64,000 nt of DNA from Neelides folsomi (GCA_034687125.1 JAQGBZ010000043.1:186001-250000); one strand, 5' to 3'. Shown: positions 40,301-53,057, numbered from the stretch's first letter. The notes: generated by a model not told the origin, from the letters alone. Made by a program: numbers and translations.

Positions 40301-43300
40301 ATCCCCTACTCTTTCCTTCCTCTCGGCTCAACTTCACATCAGCCCATCCACTTTAGGGAGACAGCCTGACACGTCCATATACTCTTACAACTTCCACCCA
40401 TACCATTATGACCATCATTTCATTTATTTATTTCACACTCGTCTGACTCGTATGTGTCATACCAATATTAATATTCATATTTCCATCATACCAGATGGAC
40501 AATTCATATCATATCAAACAACTCATTATTCCTCTGTTGATAAGTATAAGGAAGGGAAAGCCAAGATTATTTCTTCTCTTGTCTCTCACTTTCTCAGCTG
40601 AAAGGGAAAGACAGGGCTGTAAAGAAAATGGTGTTGGCGATCATCACCACTTGTTCCTCTGTTGTGGGAAAGGTGAGAGTGTGATGGGAGGAATGGGAGC
40701 TTTGGTGGAGATTAAGTGTCAGAGCATCATTTGTTGCCAGATAATCCACAGAGGAATTAAAAGATCAAAAGCACCACTAAGACGTCGTTGAGGATGCCTT
40801 AGAAATATTCTCACAGTCAGATGAAATATTGATTGATTACACTGGAGAGTGTATGAGCGTAATAAGATGGTAAAGAATGGTTATAATCAACCCAAGTTGT
40901 AATATGTATGGTATGCTTTTGCCACACTTCTTATATGACTTTCAGTTTTCTTTGTTTTCCAATGTCAACCATCAATCTCCTTCATCATCCGCGCCACGGT
41001 CATCATCGTCATTCCTATTCAACGCCTCCCAGAATTCAAAAGTTATTAGGGACGGCTCCAACAAGTCCATCGAGCTCATATTATGAGAACTCATTTGGTC
41101 GCATTAAAAGAATAAAAATATGCAGAAGCTATGACTCTGCAACTTATGCCACAATCAACTTGCATCATAAAATAAAGATGAGAGAAGTGAGAGACCTTAG
41201 GTGGGGTCGAATATGCAATGGGAAATAAGACCAACGTGGTGGCCTACATTCAGAGAAGATATTATGGAATCAGGGATGAGTAGAGATATGGAGAAAGTGG
41301 GATTTCGGAACTTGGCTTTTGATTCCAAGTGATGACACTAATGGGAATCAAAGAAAGGAGATGAAGAATAATAAGGTTGGCTGGTAGTAGAAGGAGGATG
41401 GATGGAGGATTGGTGGAAGGAAAAGGATCCTGAATTAGACGGGGTTTGGCCCGGTACTGGTGAAGGAATTTGTGAGAGTGAGAGGCATCTTTCAAGGCAT
41501 CAATCGTGGTCTTAAAATAACTAGGAGGATAGAATTAATGTCTGACATCTGCACACACGAAATTATATATCAATGACGACGACGCCACTTTTCATTACTC
41601 CTTAAAATAACCTGGGCTGTACAATTCATCCCGGGTTCGGTTAATATAATGTGGCGGCTCGAAAGAGCGGGTCGGGTAGGAACATAAATAATTGGGGGGG
41701 AACGACGTCTCCATCTCATCATTGTCTTTTCCCTTATCTTCAGGTTCGGGAGAGAGACGGTCCGAAATGGGTCTACTCTCTGAGTATAAGGGTAGGTGGT
41801 GATAGGGCTTAGTCAGAGGCCGGAAAGAGGAACTGTTTGGCGAGTCTGGCGAGATGGATTTTGGGAATCTGTGTGACTAATAAAGAAAGATTTATTGGCG
41901 ACAGAGAGGAGAGAGATGAGAGTGAGTGAGAGTCGACGTTCCTGGAGCCGCGAGCTGATGTGGTGGTGAGTTGTGTAGTAGAGGCTGGACTTTTGAGGAG
42001 ACGACTGAGTGAGAGCTGGGGAGTGTTGTATGCATGGACCTGAAGTTGAGCTGCGTGACTGACTGCAACTCCTCTGGTAGGACGGAGACTGGGACGAGCC
42101 CCCTCATGGTAATAAAGGGCCAAAACTACGATATTTTATAAATGGAACGGAGCAAAAAAGAGAGCCATTCTAAACGTCATGAGAAATAAGAATTATTTCT
42201 GAGGGGTTTGATGCTACGGAGATGCCTGGAAACTCTACCATCAAAGACTCAAACCTTAGGCAAGATTTATGTTGACATTTTAGATGGTTTCTCTGCATTC
42301 TCTGCTATGGCCATGGCTGAGCTATAACTCACCGAACACTGTGCTGACTGTGAACTGTGACTAGTTAGAAATGGAGAGAGAGGAGACGAAGGCCCTCCCC
42401 AGAGGAGAGGCACCTCCGTTATGATCCTTTTTGTCAATCAACGTCATGGGGGATTGGGACTGGACATTTTCAACGCACCAGAATCTCCTCCCCTAATCAC
42501 ACTTGCGTCACTACTCTTAATTCATTCGGACCCTAAATATCCCACAAGGGGACCTAGCTATTTTAAACAAAGGGTCTGTTTAAAATACTAGGTTCAATTC
42601 TCAGGGAAAAATTAGCTCCTAAGTATCGATCATAAAATCATAATTTAATGTGGAATAAAATTGAAATTATAGGAATTGAGATTTTTGGGGAGATTAATAT
42701 TGAGGGATTGACAGGAAGTGCGAGTCCTTGACTCGAATATACCTTTTCTCATCAACTCATCTCCCCACTCAAAAGCCGCTGACGGCTGACATAATTTGTA
42801 GGGGACAGGTAGTCACGTATCCAACGTAGGTGTGTGGCTAATTTTTTATCCTGGGAGAACGAAGCCAATCAAGTGGTTCCTCTCTCATGAAGCTCATAAT
42901 TCAAAAGTATAACTCAGGTTGGTGGAGTTGAGCTATATTTTATAGTAGGCGGAGAAGCCTCCCTCTCAGGTAGACGTGACAGGTCAGTCTAGGAGGGTCA
43001 GTGAGTCGATGAGAAATATTTTTCCTTTCTTCTTTTCCTATCTTCTCCCAGGGAATTAAGTCCAATTTGCTCCCTCCTTCATGAGCTCCTTGATGGAGAA
43101 CGTATTCACTTTATTCACCCGACCCTCATGAATACATTATGGTTGGGATGGAACTGTTGGAGTGGATAAATGATTTGTAATGAGATCGGATGCAGATGGA
43201 TTTGGAGTGGAGGAATCAATCAGATGAGAAGATAGATGAGTGGGACAGGACGAGGATGAGGGGACAGGAAATGACCGGAGGATTTATTCGAGTCCATATA

Positions 43301-46300
43301 TAAGGGGGCGAGAGTGACGGGGAGACTTGAGGAGAGACTTATTCAAGGAGATTTATAGGAAGCGCAGTAAATTATGAGGAAGAAAAAAGTAAAGGGAATA
43401 CATACATAGGGAGCCTTTCGGAAAGGATGGAGCAGACAGGAATGAGTCAGTTGGCGCTTTTAGGGAAATTGTGAAAGAGATTGAGTTTTGGCAAAGATCT
43501 TGGCTGAGAGAATGGTCGAGCGTGAGGAGGATTTCGGAGGTAGGGCAGGCCGAGAGGGTGGTGGTAGTTATTATGGCCTGCCATCGACGGATCTCATTCT
43601 TTGCTTCATTTGTTGATGATAATGAGAAATCATGGATATGACTCCCCATTGATGAATGGGACTCTCCGCTCAGTTGAGATGAAATGCCAAAGTGGGAAGG
43701 GAAGGTTGCTAAATTATGAGTATAATAAATATGAGGAGGGGAGCGCGGGGGGACGGGGTGTGTGTCATGTGTCAGGCTGTAAATCAAGAGTTCCACATCT
43801 TCTGAGGGAGGGTACAGGTCTTAAATCCTTCACAAAAATGTTCCTCGCGAAGAGTTATACTCTTTCACGAATCACGCCGAACAAACGATAAATTCTGGTT
43901 TTTCTTTGAAGAAAACCTCCCCAATCCCCATCCACTTCCATTCCGTCGTGAAGGAGAAGGAAGGAGAGCCAAGTCCCTTGTCCGTCTTCTTCCCCACCAC
44001 TTGGGCACTCCCGACCTCACGGCCCTTCCAATCATCGTCACAATGACAATGCCCATTTCACGACCCCATCACCATCTCTGCCCACAGACTCATCTCGAAC
44101 AATTAGCTCCGCACTACTATAAATTCTCCCTTGTATTTCCCTACCCTCCCAGGTTAATTACCATCATCCCTCTCAAGCTCAAGGAAAAGATCCCATCATT
44201 TGGAAAAGAGATTCCATCATTTGAATGGAGTACCTGAAGGTGGGAGATGGCGGAGGGTTAATAAATGCCCGACTCATTTTACCTCAAGTGTCAGAAAAAG
44301 AAAAGTGGAGCGAACCGGCTGGCCAAATGTCTCTCCAATGATAAATTAAGAGTTCAAATGAGAAACTCGGTTGGGGGGAAGGAGGCGGAGAGTGAATAGG
44401 GCTCTCCGAACTTCGTCCCATGGCTAATATCTAATATGTAAGTGTCGGAGGAAACTTGTTATGTGCGAGAGTGAGCCTGATGTTTCCTTTTCTCCAATTC
44501 TTCAAAAGGAATCAACTCCCATTGACGTGTGATGGATGAAAAATTGACTTTTTCGACAGGTGAGCTTCATTTGTTCATTTGAGTGAGTGAGGCAATAAAG
44601 AAGGTATTTCCGAAGGCAAACTCTGTATGAGCTTCAAGTCAGAGTCAGAGTCAGAGTCATAGTTGTTGTAGTTGAGAATCCTGGAAATGAGCAAGGGGCT
44701 CATGGGACAACACAGGTAGATCTTAATCGAGGGAGTGTAATGAGAGTCGTGTCACAGCTTCCCCTCAAATTACCTGCCAACTCTCCATACCCAAACCGTC
44801 ACAAAAGGGCTAATCACATGGGAAAGCATGCCTCCACTTTTGTCTTTGTTTCGACCACGTACATCTCTGATTCTTAAATTTATTCGCGAGACGGCACTTA
44901 TTTCCTTCAACTCCCTCGATTCTCTGTCCTTCTCTGTCATCGACTCTGATTTTCGAATTTATTATCGAGACTAATTTAATACTCTTCACTTCTCTATCCA
45001 CGATTTGAGAGATGAGGGGGTCGAGAGACCTAGAACAGTTACAACCTCTTTATCGGCTTCCTTCATGCGTCCACCATTAGGAGTCTATATCTCGGTCGTG
45101 ACTTTACATCTCGACTCTGTACAGTCTCTGCAGTATCTGTATGTACAGGATCTGTATGATGAACGTGAACGTCGGCATGTGTGTATAGATATGCTTTTGT
45201 AAGTGAAGATGAGGATGATTGGGACAGGAGGAAAGTAATTAATATTAGGGAGTTCCTGTTGAGGTCAGCAACTACGTTTCCATTCTGAGATGAGGATCAT
45301 GGTGGTGGAGAGGAATGATCGGAATAGATGCCCCCAGAAAGAACTTTCCATTCTTTTCCCTCAAAGTCGAGTGTTTCGTGACGAGAATTACATTGCTGAT
45401 TGGACTTGCACTACTTCCGCTTCTCCCCAGCTTTCTGCTCCCTCATTTCGCTTCTGCTCCGAATTCGTAAAATCATATCATTGCTTCTGTCGACGTTTCT
45501 CTTCCTTCCTCACTTCCATCATCCACTTTCCTCCCATTCTCTCCCTCAAATGAATGTCAATCAAACCTGCCTTTATGATGTCAATCTCTCACTCTTTCCA
45601 CAGGGGAACTTGAGAATGCGGCTGGAATCGCGGGCGCGGCTGTTGGATCTGAATCCCTACTCCCTGAACTCGAAGGAGTCAAAAAAGGTCAGTCAAGATT
45701 TAAAGAATACCAAGGGTTAGATTCCTTTAGATATTTAAGGTTGAAGCTAAAGCTGAAGCTGAAGCTCAAGCCTCAAATTCCCATATGGGTGAAATAAAGA
45801 TGAAATAACCAATTGAGCCAGCCCGGGCAGAGATGAATCTTCATTTAATACAAAGATAATAATTTTCTGACAGGAGACTCTTCGGATCCCGGCTCGGATG
45901 ATGGAGAGAAGTCGAGCGAGTCGGCCGGTGTCGGCTGTGATTCTCCTGACTCCCGAAACTCTCTCTCTCATTCGTAAGATTTTCAAATTGAGATTTCATT
46001 TATACACACATGGTATTAATCTGAGGATAAAATGTAGACCGAGCAAGAGTCCTAGTCCATCTCCACTCAATGGAGCCGTACTTGACTTTAGTCAGCGGAG
46101 GAAGGCAACCTCCGCCGAATGCCCGCTTGACCTCTCTCTTTCTCACTCCACAAAGAAGGACGATCAGCCGCCGAAAAAACTAGCCAAATGGGGAACCGGT
46201 GACATGAAGTCAATATGGAATGGATCGTCTGGTCCAGACATGAGTTCGAAGGCCCTCGAAAAAATGTCAGAGTTAAGTCGTGTGGGCCAAGGTGGTGAAG

Positions 46301-49300
46301 GACGAAGCGCAATGGGGTCACCTGGAAATAGAGGTAAGATAATCCAAGTTTTCATAATCACTCAATTTTTATCAAACTTTTAAACCTTCCCGGGAATACT
46401 TCCGGGAAGGTTCATGTTTCCTGGAAAGATTCCCTTTTTTAATTCCATATCGCGCAAGTATTAGGAATATGCAATCTCATATTTCTATATAATTGCATTA
46501 TTTTAATAGAAGTTTAATTGAGCAACTTAAATGTTATAAATTGCTTAAACCCATCTGTTGGAATGAATGAAAAAATGAAAGAAAATTGTAGAGAGATCCA
46601 CTCATTTTTTTCTATACAATGACCTATGATATTCAATAGAATTCAATCAATCAAGGTTCATGTCTGATAATTCAACAATTTCTAAAGCACCGAAATGCAG
46701 AGAGAAAATTGGTGAAGTCGTAAAGAATCCGATTTAGGAATGAATCGTTAATAAGGTTGTTGATTGGGGCGAAGTTTATTTTATATCTGGTTTCATGTTC
46801 TTGTAGGCGGCTCGAGCTCATCTTGGCAGGCCCAGTGGTTGGCCCAAAGCTCTTGTGGGACTCGAGATGTTCTTCGATGTGTTTGCTGCCGCCTCACCTT
46901 TCCATCTCTAGCCGCTCTCAGCTCTCACATGAAAGAAGCTAAGCACGGGCCTCCATTGCCGAATTTACCTTCCCCAAAGGGAAATTCACAACCTCCACAA
47001 CAATCGCCAATTCCTCATTCCACACCGCCATCAAATCAACATGATGCGTCTCTCCTCCTTAAAGGTTTTTTTAACAAACTTTAAATCAAATTCTGTTGAT
47101 AAAACAATCAATTAAAAGTTTGGTCAAAACAATCAAAGTTAATAAAATGCCACTAACACTGTACAATGTTTATTGTATTTATATCAGTATTTAATTAATT
47201 AATTAACCTTAATTCATACTTTTATTCATAGAAACCGTTCACTTACCAAGGAAGCTTGTTAGGGGACAAGACGTATGGCTCGGTAAAGGAGCTGAACAGA
47301 CAAGACAGATTCTCAAATGCATGTGGTGCGGACAGAGTTTCCGGTCTCTAGCCGAAATGACGTCTCACATGCAACAAACGCAACACTATACAAACATCAT
47401 TTCTCAAGAACAACTCATTTCATGGAGATCTTCAGAGGACAAATCTTCTTCAGCAAATTCTCATGTTAGCGCTGTTCTCACCTGTAAAGTTTGTGATCAG
47501 GTAAAGACAACAAGATACTAATATTTACTCAAATATTGAATACTGTATTAAATTTCAGATTTTACTTAAACATAACAAATACATACATATGTAAATATTG
47601 TACGATATTGTATATCAATATAAGCAAAAGTACAAAAGTATTTTATGTAAGAAACTAAAAAGATACAGGAATTTAACATTTAGTAATTTGTTTCAGGCAT
47701 TCTCATCACTCAAGGAACTGTCTAATCACATGGTAAAGAACTCTCATTACAAGGAGCACATCATGCGGTCCATCACCGAATCAGGCTCCCGCCGTCGACA
47801 ATCCCGTGAAAAGAGGAAAAAAAGTCTCCCGGTTCGGAAGCTTCTTGAGCTGGAACGAGCCAACTCGGAAATGAAGAAAGAAATACGGATCTCATGCGAG
47901 AAATGCTCTGAAAAGATACCAGCCCCGGCTTTCGTTGAACACTTGAGGGTTTGTGAAAAAACCATGCCGGGGATGATGCAGACGTCAACCCCGAAGACAA
48001 TCAAGTCTCCCTCTGCTACGGCCATGCTTCATCGTCACCAAGGGCACTCAGAGGAACCTCCACAGGATCTCAGTATCAAAGAGAAAGAATCTCGCAAAGA
48101 AACTTCCAAAGAAGGGAAAGGAGACGACAACAAGAAGGAATCCTCTTCGGTACTTAACGCTATTGAGAAGATGATTGAGAAGTCATTTGATTACCGTACA
48201 AAGACAGGAATGAACCCAACACTTGGACCAACACCTCCTGTTGGAACAAGGTAATTAAATATTAAATAATTACCAATTATATTTAATTATACACTAATTA
48301 GAGTAATTATTCTAATTAATTATACCCGATATTCACATTTTTTATATTTTTAGTATTTTAAAACGTCTCGGAATTGACGAATCTGTTGATTATACAAAAC
48401 CACTTGTCGACCCAAGTGTCCTTCCACTTCCTGCAAGATATTCCCATTCAAGACCCCGAAGCGTTTCGTCAGAAAAATCTGACGATGTTCGGTCAACTGG
48501 TACAGGAATGACAACAACTACACCTTCACCTGCTCCAGACATTAAGTCAGAAGATGATAAACTCTCTCCGCGAAGAACACCTTCAAAATCTCCCTCTGAT
48601 TCAGTGACGGAAGAGGAAGGGAAATCCGAAAAGGGGTCAAAGTTGAGCAGCCTTTCGGCTCTCAGTTCCATGTTTGAATCCATTGGAGGTGGAGGGAATG
48701 GTTCAACTGGAAGTCATGGAGGAACCGGAAGTGAAGGGAAATCTCCCACACCAACCAGTTACCAAACCAATTCCAATACTCATCATCCGTTGGCTGCACT
48801 TCAGAAGCTGTGTGATAAGACGGAAAATACGCCACCCACAGTTAGTTCGAGGCCCACAAGTACCTCTTCGTCAAATCCACAATCCTCTCCAGGTAGCCTA
48901 AAAAGTATACAATTGAGAGAAATATTTACATACTAGAAATATGTATGTGAGTATCTGTATTAAAATATTAATATTATTTAACTGTTAATGTTATGTATAC
49001 CTAAATTAACCAATTAAAATATATTCATTAAATAAAATTATTACATTTGTTTTATTATTTTTCCAGGGATCGACAATTCACTATTAGGACTTAATTGGTC
49101 AACGAGCGAAGGAGAAAATGTTCTCAAGTGTACATTTTGCGAAACACCTTTTCTCTCCAAGGGTGCATACCGACATCACCTTGCTAAAATGCATTTTGTT
49201 AAGGAAAAGAGTCCGACAACTGGATTACCTCCCAAAGAAGAACCCACGCTTCCTTCCGACTCTCCAACTTCCAAGTTTATTAAATATACCGAACTCGCCA

Positions 49301-49320
49301 AACAACTATCTTCCAAATAA
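37376..49320 (+). CDS. tsh: Teashirt zinc-finger transcription factor (9 exons, 797 aa)
   Basis: Model: 37376-37415, 45604-45687, 45874-45973, 46038-46333, 46807-47064, 47232-47500, 47697-48250, 48354-48892, 49067-49320; phases 1,1,2,1,1,0,2,1, all GT-AG, frame closed throughout. The first exon encodes MPRRKQ, the conserved teashirt N-terminus, before an 8.2 kb intron. Three widely spaced C2H2 fingers (C-x2-C-x12-H-x5-H) lie at residues 198-220, 289-311 and 344-366, the third split by an intron; the second includes CMWCGQSFRSLAEMTSHMQQ, diagnostic of the family. A fourth finger is at 735-756 and the C-terminus is the conserved YTELAKQLSSK. CtBP-type motifs PLDLS (104-108) and PQDLS (471-475) fit a co-repressor recruiting role. 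A C2HC-like motif occurs at 416-435. No homeodomain is present, unlike vertebrate TSHZ. In Drosophila, teashirt/tiptop repress genes in trunk, appendage and eye patterning and modulate Wnt output. Exons 2-9 have strong family matches; exons 2 and 3 are supported mainly by splice sites and phase. Confidence 0.94.
37745..37790. repeat. 17-bp tandem repeat in teashirt intron 1
   Basis: Two adjacent copies of CAAAACCATGAGATTTT (37745-37761, 37762-37778) plus a partial third copy. A local duplication; no function apparent. Confidence 0.8.
42552..42593. repeat. Hairpin with 17-bp stem in teashirt intron 1
   Basis: ACCTAGCTATTTTAAACA (42552-42569) pairs with TGTTTAAAATACTAGGT (42577-42593); pairing is complete except for one bulged C on the left arm. 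The loop is 7 bases. It sits in a GC-richer island although the stem itself is AT-rich. Possibilities are a structured RNA element, a regulatory palindrome or a tiny inverted-repeat element. Confidence 0.8.
46383..46412. repeat. GC-rich hairpin in teashirt intron 4
   Basis: AACCTTCCCGGGAA (46383-46396) is followed after TAC by TTCCGGGAAGGTT, its reverse complement apart from one extra G. The stem is about 13 bp with a 3-base loop, about 50 bases past the exon 4 donor (GTAAGA at 46334). It is the most stable-looking hairpin I found in the window and could influence splicing or be a double site for a factor recognising TTCC/GGAA. Confidence 0.8.
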
Positions 49321-52300
49321 TATTATCCACTAAATTAATTAAACATTTCAGTAGAAATTATTACATAAATACTTATGAATAGACTGTTAGATGTATCGAT
49401 GAGGAAATGAGTGGTTCTGCTTTATTAAATTAATCTTACATTTAATAAATACTCCATTAAAACTTAATTTTTAACGACGATTTACAAACACATACGATGA
49501 TACCAAACTATATAGAATAGAATCCTTAAAGATAAGTTTCTGCCAAAGTTGAAATTGTTTATCCTTTTACAACTAATCAAATAGTAATAGTATTAATATC
49601 ATAGATACCTTCTTGGGTTAAATGATCCCCTTGCAATATACCAACTAATAACCACTAAAAATAATATAGGTATATAAATATTACTCCTAATATACCATAT
49701 TATTATTACTTATGTATTACCTAATGTATTAATTTAACCAATAAAGAATATTTATTATTAATATTAATAAATACATTAAATCTACATTACTAAATACATA
49801 GATAAATAAAACTATCATGTACATGATTATAAAGTACAAGGCAAATTAATGGTTGGTCACAGAGGCTACGTACTATAGTTAGTAAATTAATATCCTTCAT
49901 CTTAAATGGCTATTGTAACTGTTAGTGAGATTTGTGGCTATTTACCATACTTTATCGTGTTATCGTCTATCGTACATGAGCTCTTGACCCATTACCATAT
50001 TAATAAACTTACCTATTATAACTATGTAACTACAGTATACTTAATATGCATACCAATTAAAAGTAAGGTATGCACCGTCGGAATCTTAATGAGACCTATC
50101 TCAAATAATCCAGTAAGGAGCTATAGTGGGTGAAAGCCAATTAAATTACAAAACAGGAAGACAGCGTTTTGGTAATTTTCGGTTATTGGTCCTTAGCTTT
50201 CTGTAGCCCTTTTCTCGAGCCCTTTGGGGACCCGGGCTCATCTTTAAAGACTCAGACTGTTGTAGCATTGTAGTGCACCAATTCCTGTTGCAGAATATAA
50301 TTCTATGCCAATGGAAGCGAGGGGAAAGGACATGAGATTCTGGGGACTTGATTGCTAAGACATGTCATTACAATTATGCTAAACTATTACTAAATAACTA
50401 TTTAAGATTATAATGATACATATACTGATCTATTAATTGGTTATTCTCATCGTATTAGGGAAGATAACCGAAGTACATAAAAGTATTCATGTCATTATTG
50501 TTGTTATTACTTTACGTCGTTGTAACTTGGTAGTTTGTAAAAGTAATGAAAAAGAGTACAAGAAAGAGAAATGAGAAGACTTTCTTCTATTAATTATTTT
50601 ATTTATTTTATTCATTCGTGTTTCGTGTTTGTTTAACTGTTTCTAGATACTTAATTATTATTATTATATGTACATAATAATAACTTTAAATAAAAATTTT
50701 ACATTATCAGTCTTTTATGGATTTTGACAATAGCTGGTAGAATTACAAATAATAAAAATTGACACGCAAAAATGGCGAAGAAAAGTTGTGAACTTTTGAT
50801 TCTCATATTTTCATATAAACATTAAGTTTTTAGATACTGATCAACTCATACTCCTTGAATCTACATAGAAACAAGAGTTTTCCCGGGTCTATAGTAATTT
50901 TTGTAGTATTAACATTCCTTATTATTTATTATAGTCTCCATGAAAGTTTCTAAGAAATAAAAATAATTAGTGAAAGTCGGGGAAGATTCAAAATCCGACG
51001 TTATAATAAAGGTCTTTTCACAATAAGCATAATTCATTATTCAATTAAATGTATGATAATGTTTAGAAGACATTAGCCTTGTTCATGAAACGTAAGTAGT
51101 CACGAATGAAAGGCAATAATACCTTTAATTATCATATTAAAGAGGTTTAATGGCAACTTTAGGTATAATGAAAAGTTATTAATTAATGATATCAAAGTTA
51201 TTTATTAATTATTAATGCCAAGTTAATTGGAATCCATAAAATATAGGAGTTACAATTGAGAGAGCTTAATAAAATTGCTCAAACTATTTGTATATCTACA
51301 AATACTTATAATATTACCCAATAACAATAAACAAATCAAAAATTAAAAAGCTTTGAAATGGTTTTTTGTATTTGCATGATTTTTTCAAGTCAGGTTTTTT
51401 AATATAGGTACCAATTCTTTATCTTTATTTCAAATCCTAGAAATTGTGTGTTTTAGTTTTAAGTTAAAATAAAAAGACATAATTTTAAAGTATTTGATTC
51501 ACGAATGAACGAATGTTCATCAATTTCATGTGATCAATCCATTCTTAACATGTAAAAACAATAATATACACATTTTCGTAATATTTAAAATTAATACAAA
51601 GTTCTATCGACTTGTCGAAAATTGGAACTATGTACATAAGGTAGTATGTTACAAGTACAAATACAAAAATGGATATATTATCCGTATATTCTCTATTATC
51701 TCTACACATAACACATCAAGCATCAGAATTTGTAATTTTAAACGTACTGATATTTATGGTTAGTAGACATAATTAAGAAGTAACAATTACTTATTGTATT
51801 TATTAAATGAGGTATTTAAATTTTTTATTAATGTTAGTTATATCATCTTATATCAGTAGTACATTAAGTACATAGATACATAAATGCTTGAAATCATTTC
51901 TGTATACTACATGAACGAATTGAGAAAATCTCTTGTTCGACTATGCAAAATTTACTGAGAAAAAATCCAGTGGAAGAAATTGAGATATTCAGTAATACCG
52001 ATCCTCGATGGGATACCAAAAAACGCTCGATCTGTCGGGACGACGGATCCGCTAGTCTAAACATTAAAAGGAGATTTAAAATTTTATATAACAGTTTTCG
52101 ACCTCGAATTGATCAAAACGGCGTAAAACACATTCACAATACTTGGTAGATGTTCTAGTCAATCTCTTGTCAAAAGTCGAAAGAAGAAGGTAATAACTTT
52201 TATAGATCAGTAATTACATAATATTTTAATTTTAAGCGTGTATAAAACGGAAGGAAGTGAAGGTCGATATTTCATCATAACTTATTAATTTGTTTGATAT

Positions 52301-52360
52301 TGGTATTTTAAGAAGTAACGGCTGACTTTTTGGCATTTTTGGAAGATTGAAGAATTAAAG
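49321..52360. other. Convergent intergenic gap after teashirt
   Basis: AT-rich except for a GC-richer patch at about 50130-50350. The teashirt 3' UTR lies at the left; AATAAA occurs at 49444-49449 and again near 49740. A 69-codon frame at 51943-52149 has a relatively protein-like composition but no recognised family and no obvious splice partners, so I do not call it a gene. Confidence 0.55.
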
Positions 52361-53057
52361 TCAATCTCCATCTTCATCCCATTGGCACCGGGTAAGCTTC
52401 TCCGAGCTTTGACGTTCCCACGAACAGATCTCTATTCCTCTCTTCCAGATTTCCAAGCATTCTTTCTGGTGTAAATCACCATCAAGTTGAGGATCGTAGT
52501 TGGGTCCCTGCAAAAAATCAAAATGAAATATTTATCTAGATTTATTTAAAAAAGATTGAACTTACGTCTTCAATCTTCTGGTCAAGCATCTTGAAGAAAT
52601 CTATTTGGCTGCTACTTGCTTCTCTGTGAACAATATTAGATATTCAATATAAGCATACTAGATACCATACAATTGATATAAATATTAATATAGAGTAAAT
52701 ACATATATTACATCTAATATAGCTATATATGTAATATAGTAATATAGCTTTGGTACATACAATATTTTCATTTTGTTTAAAATAAAGATAATGTATGTTA
52801 ACTTACGACTGTGCTAGTAGCGGAACACAAAAGGGCGATTCATTATTGGAAGATTCGGAAGGTATTCCTTGTTTAATTGACGGATTCCTGACTGAAGAAC
52901 CAAGGAATTGGAATCCCTGCAAAAGATCGTGATTTGAACTTTCAACATGGTTTGCCTCAATGAGTTCTCCGTTCTTCTGTCGTTCTTCATCTTTCTTCGT
53001 TCTCCTCTTACGACATCGACGAAAAAGTGGACTAAAATGACTATTATTGCAACCCAT
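52361..53057 (-). CDS. Small membrane-anchored protein related to human C1orf21 (3 exons, 151 aa)
   Basis: Model on the minus strand: 53057-52807, 52623-52566, 52507-52361, phases 2 and 0. The chosen start gives MGCNNS, a classic N-myristoylation signal (G2, S6) with C3 available for palmitoylation, followed by a basic patch (RRCRKRRTKK) suited to membrane binding. Exon 2 encodes SSSQIDFFKMLDQKIEDG, closely resembling the C-terminal SQQEFFRMLDEKIEKG of vertebrate C1orf21, whose N-terminus is also MGC. That shared architecture is the basis for the call; the function of the family is not established. The C-terminal 45 residues (to WDEDGD) are longer than in the human protein. The ATG follows an acceptor (CATTTCAG) by two bases, so a leader exon lies upstream; in-frame codons further upstream belong to the intron. 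Confidence 0.75.

Larger units (their letters stand above)
37416..45603 (+). other. Teashirt intron 1, 8.2 kb, mostly GC-rich islands
   Basis: Donor GTAAGA after exon 1 and acceptor CCACAG before exon 2. Unlike the other introns of this gene, which are short and AT-rich, much of this intron (about 38280-41500, 41600-42550, 42720-45600) has exon-like GC content. Frames such as 147 codons antisense at 43353-43796 have no domain and are probably chance products of base skew. It contains the hairpin at 42552-42593 and short microrepeats such as AGAGTC near 44640-44658. It is a strong candidate for intronic enhancers. Confidence 0.6.

Noticed and set aside
42586-42620. GGTTCAATTCTC resembling a tRNA T-loop
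   Set aside because: No acceptor, D or anticodon stems can be built around it; the preceding bases form the unrelated hairpin.
43353-43796. 147-codon minus-strand frame in teashirt intron 1
   Set aside because: No domain, odd composition (His, Ser, Thr, Pro-rich) produced by strand base skew, and overlapped by an antisense frame.
51943-52149. 69-codon plus-strand frame with protein-like composition
   Set aside because: No recognised domain, no convincing splice sites or neighbours; possibly a decayed exon but not supportable.
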